From Piezodorus guildinii (taxonomy: Eukaryota; Arthropoda; Insecta; Hemiptera; Pentatomidae): DNA of 64,000 bases. The notes under the pieces are model-generated. The model had not been told where the DNA came from. It searched no databases and saw only the letters and a program-made list of their open reading frames with translations. The position numbers and the translations under genes are program-made. Positions 10,036 to 21,619 of the stretch are shown piece after piece. Position 1 is the stretch's first letter. Every line of letters begins with the position of its first letter. The stretch lies in contig CM041292.1 of NCBI GenBank assembly GCA_023052935.1, positions 36,090,639 through 36,154,638 on the forward strand, in the 5' to 3' direction.

Positions 10036-11028
10036 ATCTGGTGCGCGCAACACAAGACTTTCACTTAACTCCGTTGTTAAAATCAATTTAAGAATTTTTA
10101 TATATATTTAGAGATAAAAATAAATTGTTAAAGAATTAATTAAATTGGATTTCAATAAAAACCTGTGTTTAATTAAATAATCTATTATATTTTTATCTAC
10201 AAAAATCAGTTATTTTCATCATTTACTGTCCATTTACTTTTACAATTCCTTGTATTAGATAATATATTTTCTAAAATCTTAAGTTATTCAAAGGTATATA
10301 CTTCTATAGTACTGTTCTCGTGTTAAAAAAAAAAAAAAAAATACATTAAAAAATATGTTTGCACTTTTCTCCTTTAGTTGTTTAACACATTCACTTACTA
10401 GGATATTTAGCTGTTATTTATCAATACTAACTAGATGATATGATATGATGATATTTTTTTTTAAATACTAAATTAAAGATAATTTAGAGGAAGAAAATTT
10501 AAAATACCGATACTTAAGCTCTGTCGGACTTTTTCAATAAAAAACAAACCTACATGATATTAAAGATCATTAAATTTTACATACATATACTGAGTTTAAT
10601 CAAAATCGTTTGAGCCGTTTTTGAGAAAATCGTTAAAAGGTGCCAAATGCATGAAATAAAGTGGTTCTTTTGGTTAGCTGATTTTGATGAAAAAGTTATA
10701 ACCCTATAAAGAATAAAAGTAATAACCTTAAAAAGGAATCACAAAGTCCGAATTATATTTTAAAATAAATATAAAAAAAATCTGTAACATCTCGGGTCTA
10801 TAGTCGTTTTAAATATGAAATTTACGTTTCATAAGACTTTTCATTTTAGCGTTGGGCTTGTTAAACACACACGGACACACACAGAGACTTTTTTGCGCGA
10901 CTTGGTTATTTGGACTCAAGTACCCTAAAACGCGTATTTCCGTTGAAAACTGGAATTCGAAAATATTCACGATCGCAATACTTTCCCTTACTACATATCT
11001 TCCATATTTATGTAATTTAAAGTAAAAA
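10036..11028 (+). mobile_element. Helentron-like repeat, copy 3
   Basis: Begins ATCTGGTGCGCGCAACACAA then ACTTTCACTTAAC. It ends in a degraded terminus (GTAATTTAAAGTAAAA) after ACCCTAAAACGCG and GATCGCAATACTTTCCC. It has a poly-A run near 10326 and no ORF. Confidence 0.6.
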
Positions 11029-11029
11029 G

Positions 11030-12660
11030 AAGATCATCTGCTTTAAACAAATATATAAAATCTATTAAAATATTTTATTCCTTTTAAAAATTCCTGATTT
11101 TTTTTAAAATTCATAAATAGTGACATTAGATTACAACTCAAAAATCTTATTAATTAAAGTTTTATTACGTGTGAAATCGAATACCAAGGAAATTCATCTA
11201 GTTTCATCATACTGTTCTCATTTATTAATAGTATTATTATAAACTGTTTGAATTTATGTATTTTTTTTATTTTCCTCTTGTTTAATCTATAACGGTCTGT
11301 TTCTGCTAAAATTTTTGAAGATGGCTGTTCCATAGTGGTCTAACAGTTCAAAATTTAACCTACAATGGAAACTAACCCAAAATTGGTTAGTTATTTGATA
11401 ACACGATATGTATTCGTCCCAGAAACAATTTAGATGTGAATTAAAATTACCTTTTAATTAACATTTTAATTACCTACACAATTAAGCATTAATATAAATG
11501 AACTATTATTCCGGAATCTACAAAGTACATTTTATATCAAACACTGGCCAAAAGAGATGGAGAATTCGTAAAAATAGACTCACATGATATTTTTATATTT
11601 TATAGATATTCGCCGATAATTAAGGATTGTTTGATAATTTGAGATATTTTATAGTGAGGATGAAATAATCGTGAATTAAATATCGTATTGAAATCAATTT
11701 CATATTTTTTAAAAGCTTCACTTATCATGTCTATTAGGTATGGTCTTTACAAAAGACCTCGACTAAGTTGGGATGCTGCTGGTCTTAATAACATAAAAAT
11801 TATAGAAAAAAAATATTTATTTATATTTTTTTCTCTAACAATGAAGTACTTATTTATGTTTTGGTGGACTATTTCGATCAAGTTTTATTTGTATTTTAGA
11901 AATTTTTACAATTAGAATAGAAAATAAATTAACAATCGAAAAAATACTATCCTTTTTCTTCTTATTATTTATTTATTTTTTGTATTTATACACTTGTAAC
12001 ACTTTTATCTATAAAAAAAGATGTGCATATAAAAAAAAAATAAATAAAAAAATATTACCTTTTTGTACAGATTTCACCTACATCCGAGCCGACAGGCTCT
12101 TCAAGAGTGAGAGAAACTACATAGAAAAATCTTTTTATACGGGCTCCACGAGTATGTAATTTGATTATATGTAATTTAATGGTTATTGGCTATTAAATAA
12201 TTCACCATATCGGCATCTTCGGACTTCTTCAAGAACCACGAAAGCCCAGATTTGGGACTGATTTATGTATGCAGGCTTTCAGTGATATCTTTCGCCCAGG
12301 ATATCATTATGTTATTTATGCAAGTACTAAAGAGTGGGCCCGTTGTCCCCTTAGTATCATTAAGGGGATTCACTAACCCATTAACAATTCACTGTTAGCG
12401 AATGGAACCTAATTTATTATTTCTAAATTATAGAGGTTTTTTTTTGGAGGAATCAATGATAACCTTAAATATATATAAAGTCAGAATGCCTCCTGATTCT
12501 ATTCATCGATTTCCTTGAAAGAGGCACGGAATAAAGGATGATTCGTCCTGCCGAATAATATAATAGGTATTCTCAGAAGAATTTCGCTACAAAAATGGCC
12601 CAAAAAAAAATTAACAAGCTTTTTTTTTTTTTTTTGTATACTTCATCAGCATAATAATCA
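11030..12660. other. AT-rich intergenic sequence, no gene seen
   Basis: Chance ORFs only. A small hairpin (CCCCTTA / TAAGGGG) lies near 12339-12360. No supported gene. Confidence 0.4.
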
Positions 12661-12674
12661 TTAATATTAATTGG

Positions 12675-12676
<2 letters not shown>

Positions 12677-12730
<54 letters not shown>
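12677..12730. repeat. (AT)n microsatellite
   Basis: About 25 uninterrupted AT dinucleotides. Confidence 0.95.
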
Positions 12731-12732
<2 letters not shown>

Positions 12733-12827
12733 AATTTCATTCACTCAATTTGTTCTGTTTGTCAGAAAGACAAGAATAATTTCAAATTTCATTATAATAC
12801 TTTTCAAAAATTCTGATAAATATATAG

Positions 12828-13035
12828 GGGAGAAGTTAGTTCCTGTTGCAGTCAAATAAACACTCAATTAAATGAAAATTTACTTTATTTGTGCCTCCGT
12901 TTCGGTCTAAATTCTAGGCCTTCTTCAGGGCATTGTTAATTTGGCCATTGTTGTGATCTCACTCCTTCAATCGGTACGTACGTATCTTATTTAAATGTCT
13001 CTCACCTCTTTACCTATCCACTCCAAACATCTCAA
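12828..13035 (-). mobile_element. Penelope-like terminal fragment, second family
   Basis: On the minus strand it contains CTGAAGA, a hairpin (GGCCTA / TAGACC), then GAAACGGAGGC, the same layout as the ends of the other Penelope-like families here. It carries no RT sequence. The boundaries are approximate and I could not define a target duplication. Confidence 0.5.
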
Positions 13036-13039
13036 CTTT

Positions 13040-13760
13040 TCCGACATATTGTTTTGTTATCAACATTATAAACAACATAAACGTTATCCGCATTTTTTTT
13101 TTTTTTTTTTTCACGGAGAGATATGTTAAATTCAAGATATATTAAAAATGTTGTTTCTCGAATTCCTTTGATTATTTCCTCTAACGACTATATCGAATGA
13201 GATAGGTAGAGTTTGATTAAGAAATAGCAGTTAGTTACCTGTTATACGTGACTCGAAATTCACAACGGTTCGTTGGATTTCCACAATAGCATAAGGGTTG
13301 TTCCACCAAGAGGGGTTGCAAGGGTTGCAGTTTTGGTTCTGTGTGAACGATCATTCACTTAGTTATTGTGTATCAAAGTATTATGGAAGGGTTGAGAAAG
13401 TTGTTGAGGATAAAAGGGTAGACTGTGTATACCACTGCATTATACCTAACGTCTTAGTACAGGTAACTTAGGAAGGGTAAAATGATGGATGTAATTATAT
13501 AGAACATTTACTTTTTTAAACCTAAAACTCCACCATGGTTGTACGAAGGATTTCCGGTAGAGGGCTAAGGTTGTATTTAAAAACACTCATTGTTCATCAA
13601 CTAAAAAATTAATTACATGAATAGGAATGTAAACAGTCACTAAACTCTATTTTATCAATATAAATAATATATTTTCTCCATCGAGTTGCAAATTAAGTTC
13701 CTAGAGTTTTTCAATATTTCAATTCAATCAACTCTCTGTTTACTTGGTCAACATATTTAA
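13040..13760. other. intergenic sequence, no gene seen
   Basis: A poly-T run near 13095-13110 and no supported coding or RNA feature. Confidence 0.4.
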
Positions 13761-13764
13761 AAAC

Positions 13765-14146
13765 GCTGCAAATGAAACCTAAATGATAGTAAAACCCATT
13801 AAATTTTACATCGATATAGCGAGTTTAATCAAAATCGTCGGAACCGTTTTCGAGAAAATCGAAAAAAGGTGCAAAATGCATGGTATAAAGTGCCTCTTCT
13901 GGTAAGCTCATTTTGATGAAAAAAGTGTTGTCACGTTTCGGGCGTATAGTTGTCTTAAATATGAAATTTCAGTTTCATAGGACTTACCGTTTCCGCCCGG
14001 GAGTTACCACACACACAGACCTTTTTGCGGACTTGGTCATTTGGACTCAGGGGACTCTAAAACGTGTATTTCCGTTGAAAACTGGAATTCGAAAATTTTT
14101 ACGATCGCAATACTTCTCCTTACTATATATAGTAAGTGAAAGTAAA
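13765..14146 (+). mobile_element. Helentron-like repeat, 5'-truncated copy 4
   Basis: Begins inside the family at AATGAAACCTAAATGAT and ends ATATAGTAAGTGAAAGTAAA. It is nearly the same as copy 2 (5278-6166) over its length and abuts the next copy directly. Confidence 0.65.
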
Positions 14147-14716
14147 AATATGTTTTCAGTTTTCTCCTTTAGTTGTTTTTTAAATTCGCACAACTTACAT
14201 ATTTAGCTGTTATTTTATCAATGCTAACAAGATAAATTGGTTATTTTTATAGAATCTACAAAATTAAATGTACTTTAGGGGAAAACAATTTAAAATATCG
14301 GCATTTAAGCCCTGTCAGACCATTTTAATCAGAATGAAACCTACATGACGTTTAAGCCTATTAAATTTTACATTGATATAGCGAGTTCAATCAAAATCGT
14401 CGGCACCGTTTTCGAGAAAATTGAAAAAAGGTGCAAAATGCATGTCATAAAGCGGCTCTTCTGGTAAGCTCATTTCAATGAAAACGATTTCGTAACGTTT
14501 CGGTCGTATTTTTGTCTGAAATGTGAAATGTCAGTTTCATAGGACTTGCCGTTTCCACCCGGGAGTTACCACACACACACACACAGACTTTTTGCGGGAC
14601 TTGGTTATTTGGTCTCAGAGGACCCTAAAATGTGTATTTCCGTTGAAAACTGAAATTCGAAAATTTTCACGATCGCAATACTTTCCCTTACTATATATAG
14701 TAAGTGAAAGTAATAA
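14147..14716 (+). mobile_element. Helentron-like repeat, 5'-truncated copy 5
   Basis: Starts at TATGTTTTCAGTTTTCTCC, directly after copy 4, and ends TATATAGTAAGTGAAAGTAA. Copies 4 and 5 form a head-to-tail pair that shares the 3' block. A CA repeat interrupts it near 14573. Confidence 0.65.
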
Positions 14717-14719
14717 TGA

Positions 14720-15140
14720 ATTAAAAAACTATTGCCAGGATCTAGGGATAAAATTTGTGTCTTTTTTCACTTTCACTTCGTGAAGGCATATCATACTGAT
14801 AATTGGAACAAATAGTTTTTCACTTATGTTAATTTGGTGAAGAGATATAGAATTTTGGCTACTAAACGCACTTTCCACCCGTGCTGCTGTAAGGATAAGT
14901 TTATGTTTCTCATAAGTTTAAGGAATCAGGTTTATCAGACCATGGTCGGTCAGAAAAAGCTTAAAAGGGAGACTTAGGACTAGTTTTGACAAGAGTTCCA
15001 GGAGATAGTATTGTTGGGGAACAATAGGAGGCAGGTGGTGAAGGGCCGGAATAAGGTTGCACGTCCTCTTCACAATACATCAACAGCTAGCAGAGAGTTT
15101 AACGGTGATGAATGTGTCTATCTCTGTTTTGACAAATTGA
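14720..15140. other. intergenic sequence, no gene seen
   Basis: More GC than the surroundings at about 14870-15100, but no ORF or motif I can assign. Confidence 0.35.
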
Positions 15141-15142
15141 GT

Positions 15143-15283
15143 CTTTTACGTCCCCTCAGAAGGACTGCATAACCAAGTTTTTTAAGCCCCCCTTAAAAAT
15201 TCTAGAGCCATCTCAGGGGTTTGAACCAGCGACCTTGTGTGTAGAAGGCTGCTGTGTTCGCCATGCACCACAGGTGACCCCTC
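15143..15283 (-). mobile_element. tRNA-headed SINE, family A, 5' part
   Basis: Minus strand: AGGGGTCACCTGTGGTGCAT, then box A-like ATGGCGAACACAGC, box B GGTTCAAACCC, and GGTTATGCAGTCCTTCTGAG. The 3' body seen in the 19938 copy is missing beyond GGGGACGTAAAAG. Confidence 0.65.
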
Positions 15284-15412
15284 GAAGGTTGTATTATGAG
15301 TTTAATTAGCCAGAAACAAATATCGTGCAGATGAAGACGGATCAACTTGACCTGTTTCGTTATTATAGGGCTGATGAACTCAAGTAACATAATACAAAAA
15401 AAAAACTAAAAA

Positions 15413-15500
15413 AAAAAACTAGTGCGCGCAACAGGTCTTTCCCTTACCTCGGTTTTTAAAATCAATTCAAGAATTTTTCAATACAATTCGAGATAAAAAA
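15413..15500 (+). mobile_element. Helentron-like repeat, 5'-end fragment
   Basis: ACTAGTGCGCGCAACAGG then CTTTCCCTTACC. It is truncated at AGATAAAAAAAA, where another copy starts. Confidence 0.6.
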
Positions 15501-16385
15501 AATCTGGTGCGGGCAACACACGATTTTCACCTACCTCCGTTTTTAAAATCGATTGAAGAATTTCCAAATACAGTTAGAGACAAAAATGAGTGAATTAATT
15601 AAATTGAACTTCTGTAAAAACATGTGTTTAATTAAAAATTCTATTATATTATTATCTAATATAAACAGTTAGTTTATCGGCTTTTCAATACTCTCCATTA
15701 ACTTTACAATTCCGTGTATCAAATATTTTTTTCTTTTTTCAAATAATACATCTAGATTACTGTTTTGTTTTTTTAAAAACACAAAAATTACTTTAAAAAA
15801 TATGTTTTCAGTTTTCTCCTTTAGTTGTTTATCAAATTCACTCAACTAGGATATTTAGCTGTTATTTATCAAAACTAACAAGATGATATGCCTAATTGTT
15901 TTTAAATCTACAAAATTAAAGATAATTTAGAGAAAGAAAATTTAAAATATCGTCGTTTAAGTCCTGTCAGGCTATTTCAATCAGAATGAAACCTACATCA
16001 TATATATAAATACATATATATTAAAGCCCATTAAGTTTTACATCGATATATAGAGTTTAATCAATATCGTTATAGCCGTTTTGAGAAAATCGTAAAAAGG
16101 TCCAAAATGCATAGTATATAGTAGTTCTTCTAGTTGGCTGATTTTGATGAAAAAGTAACATAGTTGTATTAAATATGACATTTCAGTTTAGTACGATTTT
16201 AAGTTTTTGCGCCAGACTTACCACATACGGACACACACACAGACCTTTTTGTGGGACGTGGTCATTTGGACTCAGTGGACCCTAAAACGCGTATTTCCGT
16301 TGAAAACCCTAATTCGAAAATATTCACAATCTCAATACTTTCCCTTAATACATATTTCATATATAAGTAAGTGAAAGTAAAAACA
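15501..16385 (+). mobile_element. Helentron-like repeat, copy 6
   Basis: Starts TCTGGTGCGGGCAACACACG immediately after the 5' fragment at 15413-15500 and ends ATAAGTAAGTGAAAGTAAAA. No ORF. Confidence 0.65.
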
Positions 16386-16389
16386 GAAA

Positions 16390-17320
16390 TTGCTTAAAAC
16401 TGGTTAAAATTTTAAAAGAAAACAAAATCGATTATGAACCTATCTCTTCATTGCTAGTAACTTGAGACGTAAACCGCGCATCTTCTGCCTAGTAGGAAGA
16501 CAATCAGATAAAAAGTACTTGTTTTACATGAGATATCTAATCTATCAACATTTCTGTAACCTGATACATTAAAATAGAACAACAAAAGCGCCTTGTTTTC
16601 AAAAGTGAATATGATATCCCATTTAGCAAATAGTAATAGTTGGCCCTTTCGTCACCAAAACCGATTTAATGCTGGAAACATCACTCAGTCTTCAGTTCGC
16701 CAGATTTTAGTGCAGGTGGATTTCACAATATCTGAGGAGATCTCGTACTTATTCAAGGTAAATTACATATACTGTAAACAAAAAGAAAAATTTAGATTTA
16801 ATATCAATCATGTATTACTCACACACATATTTCTGTATTGAGAACCTAAATATGATTGCCTAAATATGAATTATGTTTTAATGTGTAAATATATTGAAGA
16901 ATCTTTATACTTAATTTATAATCTATCTGTATTCAATTAACTACTGTATATTAATATAACGAGTGAATTCTTACATAATATATTATCTGATATGTAAGTA
17001 ATTTATTATGAAAAAACGTTACAAATTGTAACACAATGATTTATTATTTCATAATAACAATATTAGGGTATAACTGTTTATATAGCTGTTGATAGCCAAT
17101 TAAGTGATATGAAAAGCAAAAATTCAATGGATCATATCATATCACTATCGCTGATTTCAATATCTAAGCTAGTTTTTAACCAATTTCAATGATTCTTTTT
17201 TTATTTGGTCGTAGATTTAATTATCTATCAAATTATTGGTTTTTATTTATTTATTAATTAGAAAAAAAAATTATTTATTTATTTATTTTTCTTCTAATAA
17301 ATTTTTCTTCGTTTTTTTTT
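16390..17320. other. AT-rich intergenic sequence, no gene seen
   Basis: Includes an 82-codon chance-length ORF (16593-16841) with no motif. Sequence near 17035-17100 (ATTAGGGTATAACTGTTTAT) recurs at 19559, so the duplication region at 17325-19260 is flanked by diverged repeats. Confidence 0.4.
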
Positions 17321-17324
17321 TTAA

Positions 17325-17622
17325 TTCGTTATTCGGATTCTACGCATCTTGAAACGTAAGCTCTCCAATTTTGAGGGGAATTATTTATTCTGTTTTTGGT
17401 TGATTAAAAGGATTCATTATTGAAAATAATAAACCAAAACCATTTATACAGGACTGCGTTACTATTTCCTTTATTTTTCTTTCGATTTTCATTCAAATAA
17501 TTTAAATAAAATTTCCTGATTCCAGAACACCTTACATTTTATCTTTATCAACAATAAAAGCCGAGTTATCAGGAAATCACATCTCTTATAAGTTGTGACT
17601 TGACCATATAAGATGATTTTTT

Positions 17623-17674
<52 letters not shown>

Positions 17675-18239
17675 TAGTTCATCTTGTGCGTTGTCTTGAT
17701 CTCGAAATCTTCTCGATTTTTCTCTATCTTCAATAATAACCGATTTTCGGGTGAAATTACATCTATTATAAAAGTTTGTTATTATAAAAATATACATATG
17801 ATTTTTTATCGCTCTTCACTGATTCTAAAACTCTATACATACTTCTCTCTTACGTCAAAAATAACTGAGTTATGAGCATATTTATGTGTAAAATTTCAAT
17901 TTTCTTTTACTTTTCTTTTTTTCTATTTTATATGATACTCGCGTATAATATCTCGGTTTTTCGGTTGAAAAAAAAAATTAATTTTTTCTCTATCCTCGAA
18001 AATAACGTAGTTTACAAGCGCATATAAAAGCGAGATTTCAATTTTTTTTTCTTTTTTTTTCGCTCTTTACTGATTCTAAAACCATAGGTGTTAAAGTCAT
18101 CGTTGCGTGGACTAGTATTTTGTGGCGAATTTAAATAAAAATTGGTCCAGTAGTTTCGGAGAAATGCCGCGGACAGCGGTCGGCGGAAGGCAGACGGTGG
18201 AAGGAGTGCGGCGGACGACGGACAAAAGGATTTTTTTTT
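17325..18239 (+). repeat. 915-bp tandem duplication, unit 1
   Basis: Begins GTTATTCGGATTCTACGCAT and ends after a GC-rich block (GGACAGCGGTCGGCGGAAGG) and a poly-T run. It is almost identical to 18240-19154: the same 63-codon ORF recurs exactly 915 bp later. It contains a T tract of about 50 nt at 17619-17669. No coding capacity is supported. Confidence 0.9.
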
Positions 18240-18537
18240 TTAGTTATTCGGATTCTACGCATTTTGAAACGCAAGCTCTCAAATTTTGAGGGGAATTATT
18301 TATTCTGTTTTTGGTTGATTAAAAGGATTCATTATTGAAAATAATAAACCAAAACCATTTATACAGGACTGCGTTACTATTTCCTTTATTTTTCTTTCGA
18401 TTTTCATTCAAATAATTTAAATAAAATTTCCTGATTCCAGAACACCTTACATTTTATCTTTATCAACAATAAAAGCCGAGTTATCAGGAAATCACATCTC
18501 TTATAAGTTGTGACTTGACCATATAAGATGATTTTTT

Positions 18538-18589
<52 letters not shown>

Positions 18590-19154
18590 TAGTTCATCTT
18601 GTGCGTTGTCTTGATCTCGAAATCTTCTCGATTTTTCTCTATCTTCAATAATAACCGATTTTCGGGTGAAATTACATCTATTATAAAAGTTTGTTATTAT
18701 AAAAATATACATATGATTTTTTATCGCTCTTCACTGATTCTAAAACTCTATACATACTTCTCTCTTACGTCAAAAATAACTGAGTTATGAGCATATTTAT
18801 GTGTAAAATTTCAATTTTCTTTTACTTTTCTTTTTTTCTATTTTATATGATACTCGCGTATAATATCTCGGTTTTTCGGTTGAAAAAAAAAATTAATTTT
18901 TTCTCTATCCTCGAAAATAACGTAGTTTACAAGCGCATATAAAAGCGAGATTTCAATTTTTTTTTCTTTTTTTTTCGCTCTTTACTGATTCTAAAACCAT
19001 AGGTGTTAAAGTCATCGTTGCGTGGACTAGTATTTTGTGGCGAATTTAAATAAAAATTGGTCCAGTAGTTTCGGAGAAATGCCGCGGACAGCGGTCGGCG
19101 GAAGGCAGACGGTGGAAGGAGTGCGGCGGACGACGGACAAAAGGATTTTTTTTT
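18240..19154 (+). repeat. 915-bp tandem duplication, unit 2
   Basis: Second copy. The near-identity suggests a recent duplication or an assembly artefact at the long T tracts. Confidence 0.9.
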
Positions 19155-19270
19155 ATTAGTTATTCGGATTCTACGCATTTTGAAACGCAAGCTCTCAAAT
19201 TTTGAGGGGGAGGTATTTTTTTTTTTTTTTTGGTCGATTACCAAGGTTCATTATTGAAAACAATAAACCG
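19155..19270 (+). repeat. partial third unit of the tandem repeat
   Basis: Starts again at TAGTTATTCGGATTCTACGC and diverges after GTTCATTATTGAAAACAATA. An older, more diverged relative is visible at about 19805-19920 (CCTCAAATTTTGAGGGGAGG). Confidence 0.75.
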
Positions 19271-19274
19271 AAAC

Positions 19275-19935
19275 ATTATTTATTATTGATGGATTGTGGT
19301 TCTCACAAAGGGCAGTGATTCATTGTTGGGTGAAAACATGTTGCTAAATATTTCATGACCCAAATCGATCAGTGCAGGAATAATACAGAGCTCAACTCTT
19401 GCTGAGGAACGTAAAAGAGGACCTTTTCTTGCAAATGAAAAACGCTTAATTATATTTATCACTATGTCTACCTTGTCTTGCCTCAGAAATTAATGGCGAA
19501 ATGAGAATAAAAAACGCTGCAAATTAATACACAATGGTTTATTATTTCAAAATAACAATATTAGGGTATAACTGTTTATATAGCTGTTAATAGGCAGTTA
19601 ACTAATATGAAAAGCAATAAATAATCCAAAGAAAAATGGTATATCACCACTGTTAATTACAAAACGCTACATCTCTGCTGGTTCTGAACCAATCTCAATG
19701 ATTCTTTTTTCAATTTGTAGGAATCTCAATTCTCTATGACATAGCAATAAGGATTACAATTTTGGTATTTATTAGCTAATTAGGAAAAACGGATATTTGT
19801 TTTATTCTTTATATTCTGTATTCGTTTCAAGTAAGCCCTCAAATTTTGAGGGGAGGGAGTATTTATTTTATTATTTGTTTGATCGATTACAATGGTTCGT
19901 AATTGAAAATAATAAACCAAAATACTTCATAGGGA
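19275..19935. other. intergenic sequence with diverged repeat traces
   Basis: No gene seen. It contains the diverged repeat relative at about 19805-19920 and a block near 19500-19640 related to 17030-17110. Confidence 0.4.
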
Positions 19936-19937
19936 TG

Positions 19938-20222
19938 GGGGGTTACCTGTAGCAGGGTGGCTAGCATAACAGCCTCCCATGCCAAAGGTCCCGGGTTCAA
20001 ATCCGCAGGTAGCCCTAGGATTTTTTAATGGGAGTAAAAAATTTTAAGTTATGCCGTCCTTCGAAGGGGACGTTAAAAGGGTCACGAGCCTGTGCGATGT
20101 CAGGTATTCGTAAGAGATCCCTATCCTAATAAAACCTAGTTAGGCAAAATTTAGGACTCCCCCTGTAGCATTGTCCGATTAGCCACAGCAGCATAAAGGG
20201 ACGTTAAATAAATTAACAAAAC
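19938..20222 (+). mobile_element. tRNA-headed SINE, family A, most complete copy
   Basis: Starts GGGGTTACCTGTAGCAGGGT, with box A GGTGGCTAGCATAAC and box B GGGTTCAAATCCG, so the first 75 nt read as a degenerate tRNA. The body follows (GCCGTCCTTCGAAGGGGACG, then GATGTCAGGTATTCG). The end has ATTAGCCACAGCAGCATAAA, GGGACGTTAAATAAATTAAC and an A-rich tail. It is about 285 bp. Such SINEs are transcribed by RNA polymerase III and moved by a partner LINE. Confidence 0.75.
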
Positions 20223-20229
20223 AAAAACT

Positions 20230-21040
20230 TCATAAGGATATGCATGCAGTGTGATAATTGGGGATAAAATACATACAATTTTGGACGTAGTTTAAAACGT
20301 TGCATGCCCCACTATTTTAACAAATTAAACATCATTTATATATTTAAAATAGTAAGTTTCTAATACCTTCCAAAAAAAATAAAAGGTTTAAAGAAAAATG
20401 ATGAAGTTATGCAGAAAATACTGTTAATCCATATTTATTATATTATTTTGAAAGTGTATGATAATTCACTATCGCCGACTTATCACCACAAATTTTCTAC
20501 TCTCGCCTTTTACCTGCTTTGAGGTTCAAGAGTAACGACCTATTTTTAGCAGGTAGCTCGGGAAGGAAGCATGGGACAGTTTTGGAAAATGTTTGCCTTT
20601 TTTTATGTCAAAGACGTTAGAAGGTGGATACTTCAGGAATATGGGCGTCTGTTAAACTATATTGGACAGTAGAAGGAAATTCTAGGAGAATCGGTAATGG
20701 AAATTAGATACGTTTTAGTGTTGATCCCGAAATTTTAAGTTCGCTGGTTCGTCATCTGCATGCCAAATGATTAATTATTTCTTTTAATAATTTTAATTGT
20801 ATTCAATTTTTATGTACCGTTGTTTTAAGTTTTTTTTATAGTAAAACTTCTTTAGGCGCGGATGCTTTGTATGGCGTCGATGCAACGGAAACGCGTCACG
20901 ACTATGATGCATTTATACAGCATCCACTATTTAAATATTTTCATACTGCCAATGATAATACGTACAAAACTAAAATTAAGAATAGGTATATGGGTGGGAT
21001 GTTACAGCAACTTTAAAAAAAAAATCGAAGAAGAAAAACC
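20230..21040. other. intergenic sequence, no gene seen
   Basis: Only short ORFs. No supported gene or repeat. Confidence 0.4.
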
Positions 21041-21042
21041 AC

Positions 21043-21618
21043 TTACTACCAGGCATTTTGCAACTTATTACGATTTTCTTAAATGCGGCTCTGACGATTT
21101 TGATTAAACTCCTTATATCGCTGTAATTTTAATGGGCTTTAGTATCGTGTAGGTTTTATTCTGATCACCAGTACCTTTAAGGTTTAACGTACCTTTAATT
21201 TTGTAAATAAAAAAAACAATTACCACATCATATTTTAAGAATTGATAAAAAACGGCTAAATATGTAATTGTGCGAGTCTGGAAACCAACTTAAGGAAAAA
21301 AGAGCAAATATATTTTTTCTTTTTTTTTTTTTTCTAATATGCTGTTATGCTAATATGCTGTTAGAAAGCTCAAGATTTTTTAAAAAAATATACACGAAGT
21401 AATTTAAGGTAATGGAGGGTCAAGAAAAGTTCATAAAACTAATTGATTGTTGAAGATAATAATTTTATTGTTAGGTTATTTAATCTGAAACAAATGTTTC
21501 CATAGAAAATCAATGCGATTAACTTGTTTTCAACTCTAACGTTACTAAAAAGTGTTTAAATTGTTTTTAATAACAATGTAAGTGAAAATCGCGTGTTACT
21601 CGCGCCAGATTTTTATGT
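21043..21618 (-). mobile_element. Helentron-like repeat, 3'-truncated, minus strand
   Basis: Reverse orientation of the family: AATTTTAATGGGCTTTAGTA, CTTTAATTTTGTAAAT, and the start block GTAAGTGAAAATCGCGTGTT, ACTCGCGCCAGA at its right-hand (5') end. The 3' terminal third is missing. Confidence 0.5.
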
Positions 21619-21619
21619 T

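Noticed and set aside
17684..18790. Identical 63-codon ORFs in both tandem units
   Set aside because: The exact duplication explains the repeat. The translation is a T-rich chance frame without motifs.
19938..20015. tRNA gene
   Set aside because: A and B boxes are visible, but the acceptor stem does not pair, a long non-tRNA body follows, and related copies exist, so it is a SINE head.
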